Shown here: positions 6,893 through 8,263 of the stretch, one piece after another
Numbering within the stretch: the first letter of the stretch is position 1
Layout of the letters: each line of letters starts with the position of its first letter
Assembly: GCA_945896935.1 (NCBI GenBank)
Contig: CAMDER010000076.1
Coordinates: 1 to 8,263 of the forward strand
DNA: 8,263 bases
Reading direction: 5' to 3'
From: Bifidobacterium breve
Lineage (GTDB): Bacteria; Actinomycetota; Acidimicrobiia; Acidimicrobiales; Ilumatobacteraceae
Made by a program: the position numbers and the translations under genes
The notes under the pieces: model-generated
The model's input: only the letters and a program-made list of their open reading frames with translations
What the model was told of the DNA's origin: nothing
Databases searched by the model: none

Positions 6893-8263
6893 TCAGCCGC
6901 CTACCGGACAACCAGTGTCACCTGGTGTTGGCTGAATGGACAATTCATGGATAGCAATCTCGGCCAAATTTGCAAAGACTGGTGCCGCCGCTGTTCCACC
7001 GAAGCGGTCACGGCTCGAGCGATCTGGTTCGTCAATGGAGACAAGAATGGTCACTTGTGGATTCTTCGCTGGGAAAAACCCAACGAATGTCGCGAAGTAT
7101 GAGCGCAATCCGTCGTCACTCTTGTACGTACCATTGTCCTGAATCTTGTATCCAGTACCTGTTTTTCCAGCAACAGAAATTCCCGTGACTTGAGCGCGGG
7201 AACCCGTACCTTCACATACAACGCCGGTCAACATTTCTGTCATGGTGGCCGCTGATTCTTCCGATATGACGCGATGAGTAGATCCTGAAGGCGTTTCCCA
7301 TTTAGATCCCTTCTCATCAATCGTTGCTCGAACAAACTTGGGTGAAACGTACACACCTTTGTTTGCTACGACGTTGACCGCCGAGACAAGTTGTAGCGAG
7401 GTTGACGAGAAACCATATCCATAGGCAATCGTTCCGTTTTGCGAACCCTTCCAGTCTTCTGGAGCCTTCAAAATTCCGGCACTCTCGCTCGGAAACTCCA
7501 GTTCAGTTAATTTGCCAAAACCGAAACTTGACAGATAATCGTGAAGTTTGGGTGAACCCAATTCGCTAGCAGCCATCATCGTTCCGATGTTCGATGAGTC
7601 CACAAGAATATTTCGTAATGTCATTGGTTCAAGATCATGCGGATACGCATCATTAATTGTGTATTCGAATTTTGTGCCCTTGTCAAAAGTGTGCGTACCC
7701 GCAACTTCGTACACCCGATCTGGTGTCGCAATACCCGAGTCAATTGTGGCTGACACGCTAAACACTTTTGCAACAGATCCAGGCTCGTAAGCCTCGACTG
7801 CAGCTAAGTTGCCTGCAGTTACTGCTGCTATCCCGTCATCGCCGCGTCGCACACTGACAATTGACAACACTTCACCAGTCTTTGTATCCAAGATGATCGC
7901 GTTGCCACCTTTTGCTGACAATTCATTCACTCGAGCGAGAAGGGCTTGCTCAGTTTGATACTGCATTGAACGGTCAACTGTGAGAACAAGATCGGTACCG
8001 GGACGTGCTTGCGAGACAATGTGACTAGTACCGGGAAGACTACGACCGCGCGATGCCTGCTTGACCATTTCGCCGTCAATGCCCGTCAACACTTTGTCGT
8101 ATTGCAGTTCAAGACCGGTTGCACCCGCACCGAATGGATCGGTACGACCGATGATGTTGGCTGCGAGTCCCCCAGCGACTTGAACCCGCTTCGGCTCGCT
8201 GACTCCGTTGACACCAGAGAGATTCAACGAAAGAACCGCATCAGCGACATCTTGATCAACAAA
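6893..8263 (-). CDS. ftsI: Class B penicillin-binding protein, division transpeptidase FtsI/PBP3 (partial, N-terminus outside window)
   Basis: This is a septal D,D-transpeptidase that cross-links glycan made by FtsW. It acts outside the membrane and is anchored by an N-terminal helix that lies beyond the right edge. The frame is open to base 8263, giving 456 visible residues. The TTG near 8227 is an internal Leu codon, not a start, because the upstream residues fit the PBP dimerisation domain. Visible order (fragment numbering): the end of the N-terminal domain with GAGATGLE (45-52) and LVLTVDRS (92-99), then the transpeptidase domain with the acyl-serine motif SVAK (Ser163), SSN (223-225) and KTGTG (367-371). 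There are no PASTA repeats; the protein ends shortly after the catalytic domain in a Pro/Gly-rich tail. Only two cysteines are present in the visible part (350 and 452), possibly a disulfide outside the membrane. Its position before murE supports FtsI over other class B PBPs. Confidence 0.93.
   Translation of the reverse strand, partial: FVDQDVADAVLSLNLSGVNGVSEPKRVQVAGGLAANIIGRTDPFGAGATGLELQYDKVLTGIDGEMVKQASRGRSLPGTSHIVSQARPGTDLVLTVDRSMQYQTEQALLARVNELSAKGGNAIILDTKTGEVLSIVSVRRGDDGIAAVTAGNLAAVEAYEPGSVAKVFSVSATIDSGIATPDRVYEVAGTHTFDKGTKFEYTINDAYPHDLEPMTLRNILVDSSNIGTMMAASELGSPKLHDYLSSFGFGKLTELEFPSESAGILKAPEDWKGSQNGTIAYGYGFSSTSLQLVSAVNVVANKGVYVSPKFVRATIDEKGSKWETPSGSTHRVISEESAATMTEMLTGVVCEGTGSRAQVTGISVAGKTGTGYKIQDNGTYKSDDGLRSYFATFVGFFPAKNPQVTILVSIDEPDRSSRDRFGGTAAAPVFANLAEIAIHELSIQPTPGDTGCPVGG

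Larger units (their letters stand above)
1..8263 (-). other. dcw operon segment (ftsI-murE-mraY-murD-ftsW-murG-murC) without murF
   Basis: Seven co-directional genes follow the widely conserved dcw order. The ftsI stop and murE start are 2 nt apart, and the other five junctions are 4-nt ATGA overlaps. No promoter or terminator could be supported inside the window, so the genes probably form one transcript that begins beyond the right edge and continues past the left edge. The canonical murF between murE and mraY is absent. Confidence 0.85.

Noticed and set aside
8225..8227. TTG at 8227 as the start of the PBP gene
   Set aside because: The frame continues to the window edge with residues that fit the PBP N-terminal domain. 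A start here would leave the protein without its membrane anchor.

Overview
The window is a compact segment of a bacterial division and cell wall (dcw) cluster. All genes lie on the minus strand, so the order of transcription runs from high to low coordinates: ftsI (partial, enters from the right edge), murE, mraY, murD, ftsW, murG, murC (partial, runs off the left edge). Almost every base is coding. There is no intergenic stretch longer than 2 nt, so there is no room for an internal terminator or a dedicated intergenic promoter, and no RNA gene, mobile element or CRISPR array was seen.

Organism: this is a bacterium with meso-diaminopimelate-type peptidoglycan, because MurE carries the DNPR specificity motif. 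The GC content is intermediate (about half by eye). The gene order and several protein details (MurG with GTSGHVLPA and a diverged HEQN motif, MurD with GTDGKTT, FtsI without PASTA domains) suggest Actinomycetota, perhaps Acidimicrobiia. That placement is inference from memory of families, not a search result.

Function: MurC, MurD and MurE are the ATP-dependent ligases that add L-Ala, D-Glu and meso-DAP in turn to UDP-MurNAc. MraY transfers the finished muropeptide to undecaprenyl phosphate (lipid I). MurG adds GlcNAc (lipid II). FtsW (SEDS glycan polymerase) and FtsI (class B transpeptidase) build septal peptidoglycan from flipped lipid II. The one step missing from the canonical order is murF (D-Ala-D-Ala addition), which normally sits between murE and mraY. 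Here those two genes overlap directly.

Layout and control: ftsI and murE are separated by 2 nt, and each of the next five junctions (murE/mraY, mraY/murD, murD/ftsW, ftsW/murG, murG/murC) is a 4-nt ATGA stop-start overlap, implying strong translational coupling. The two membrane-protein genes at overlap junctions (mraY, ftsW) have a clear Shine-Dalgarno (SD) sequence, whereas murD, murG and murC do not. A 7-bp hairpin ends 2 nt before the murC start. No exotic accessory system was found. The points worth a second look are the missing murF, the MurG motif changes and the coupling architecture.
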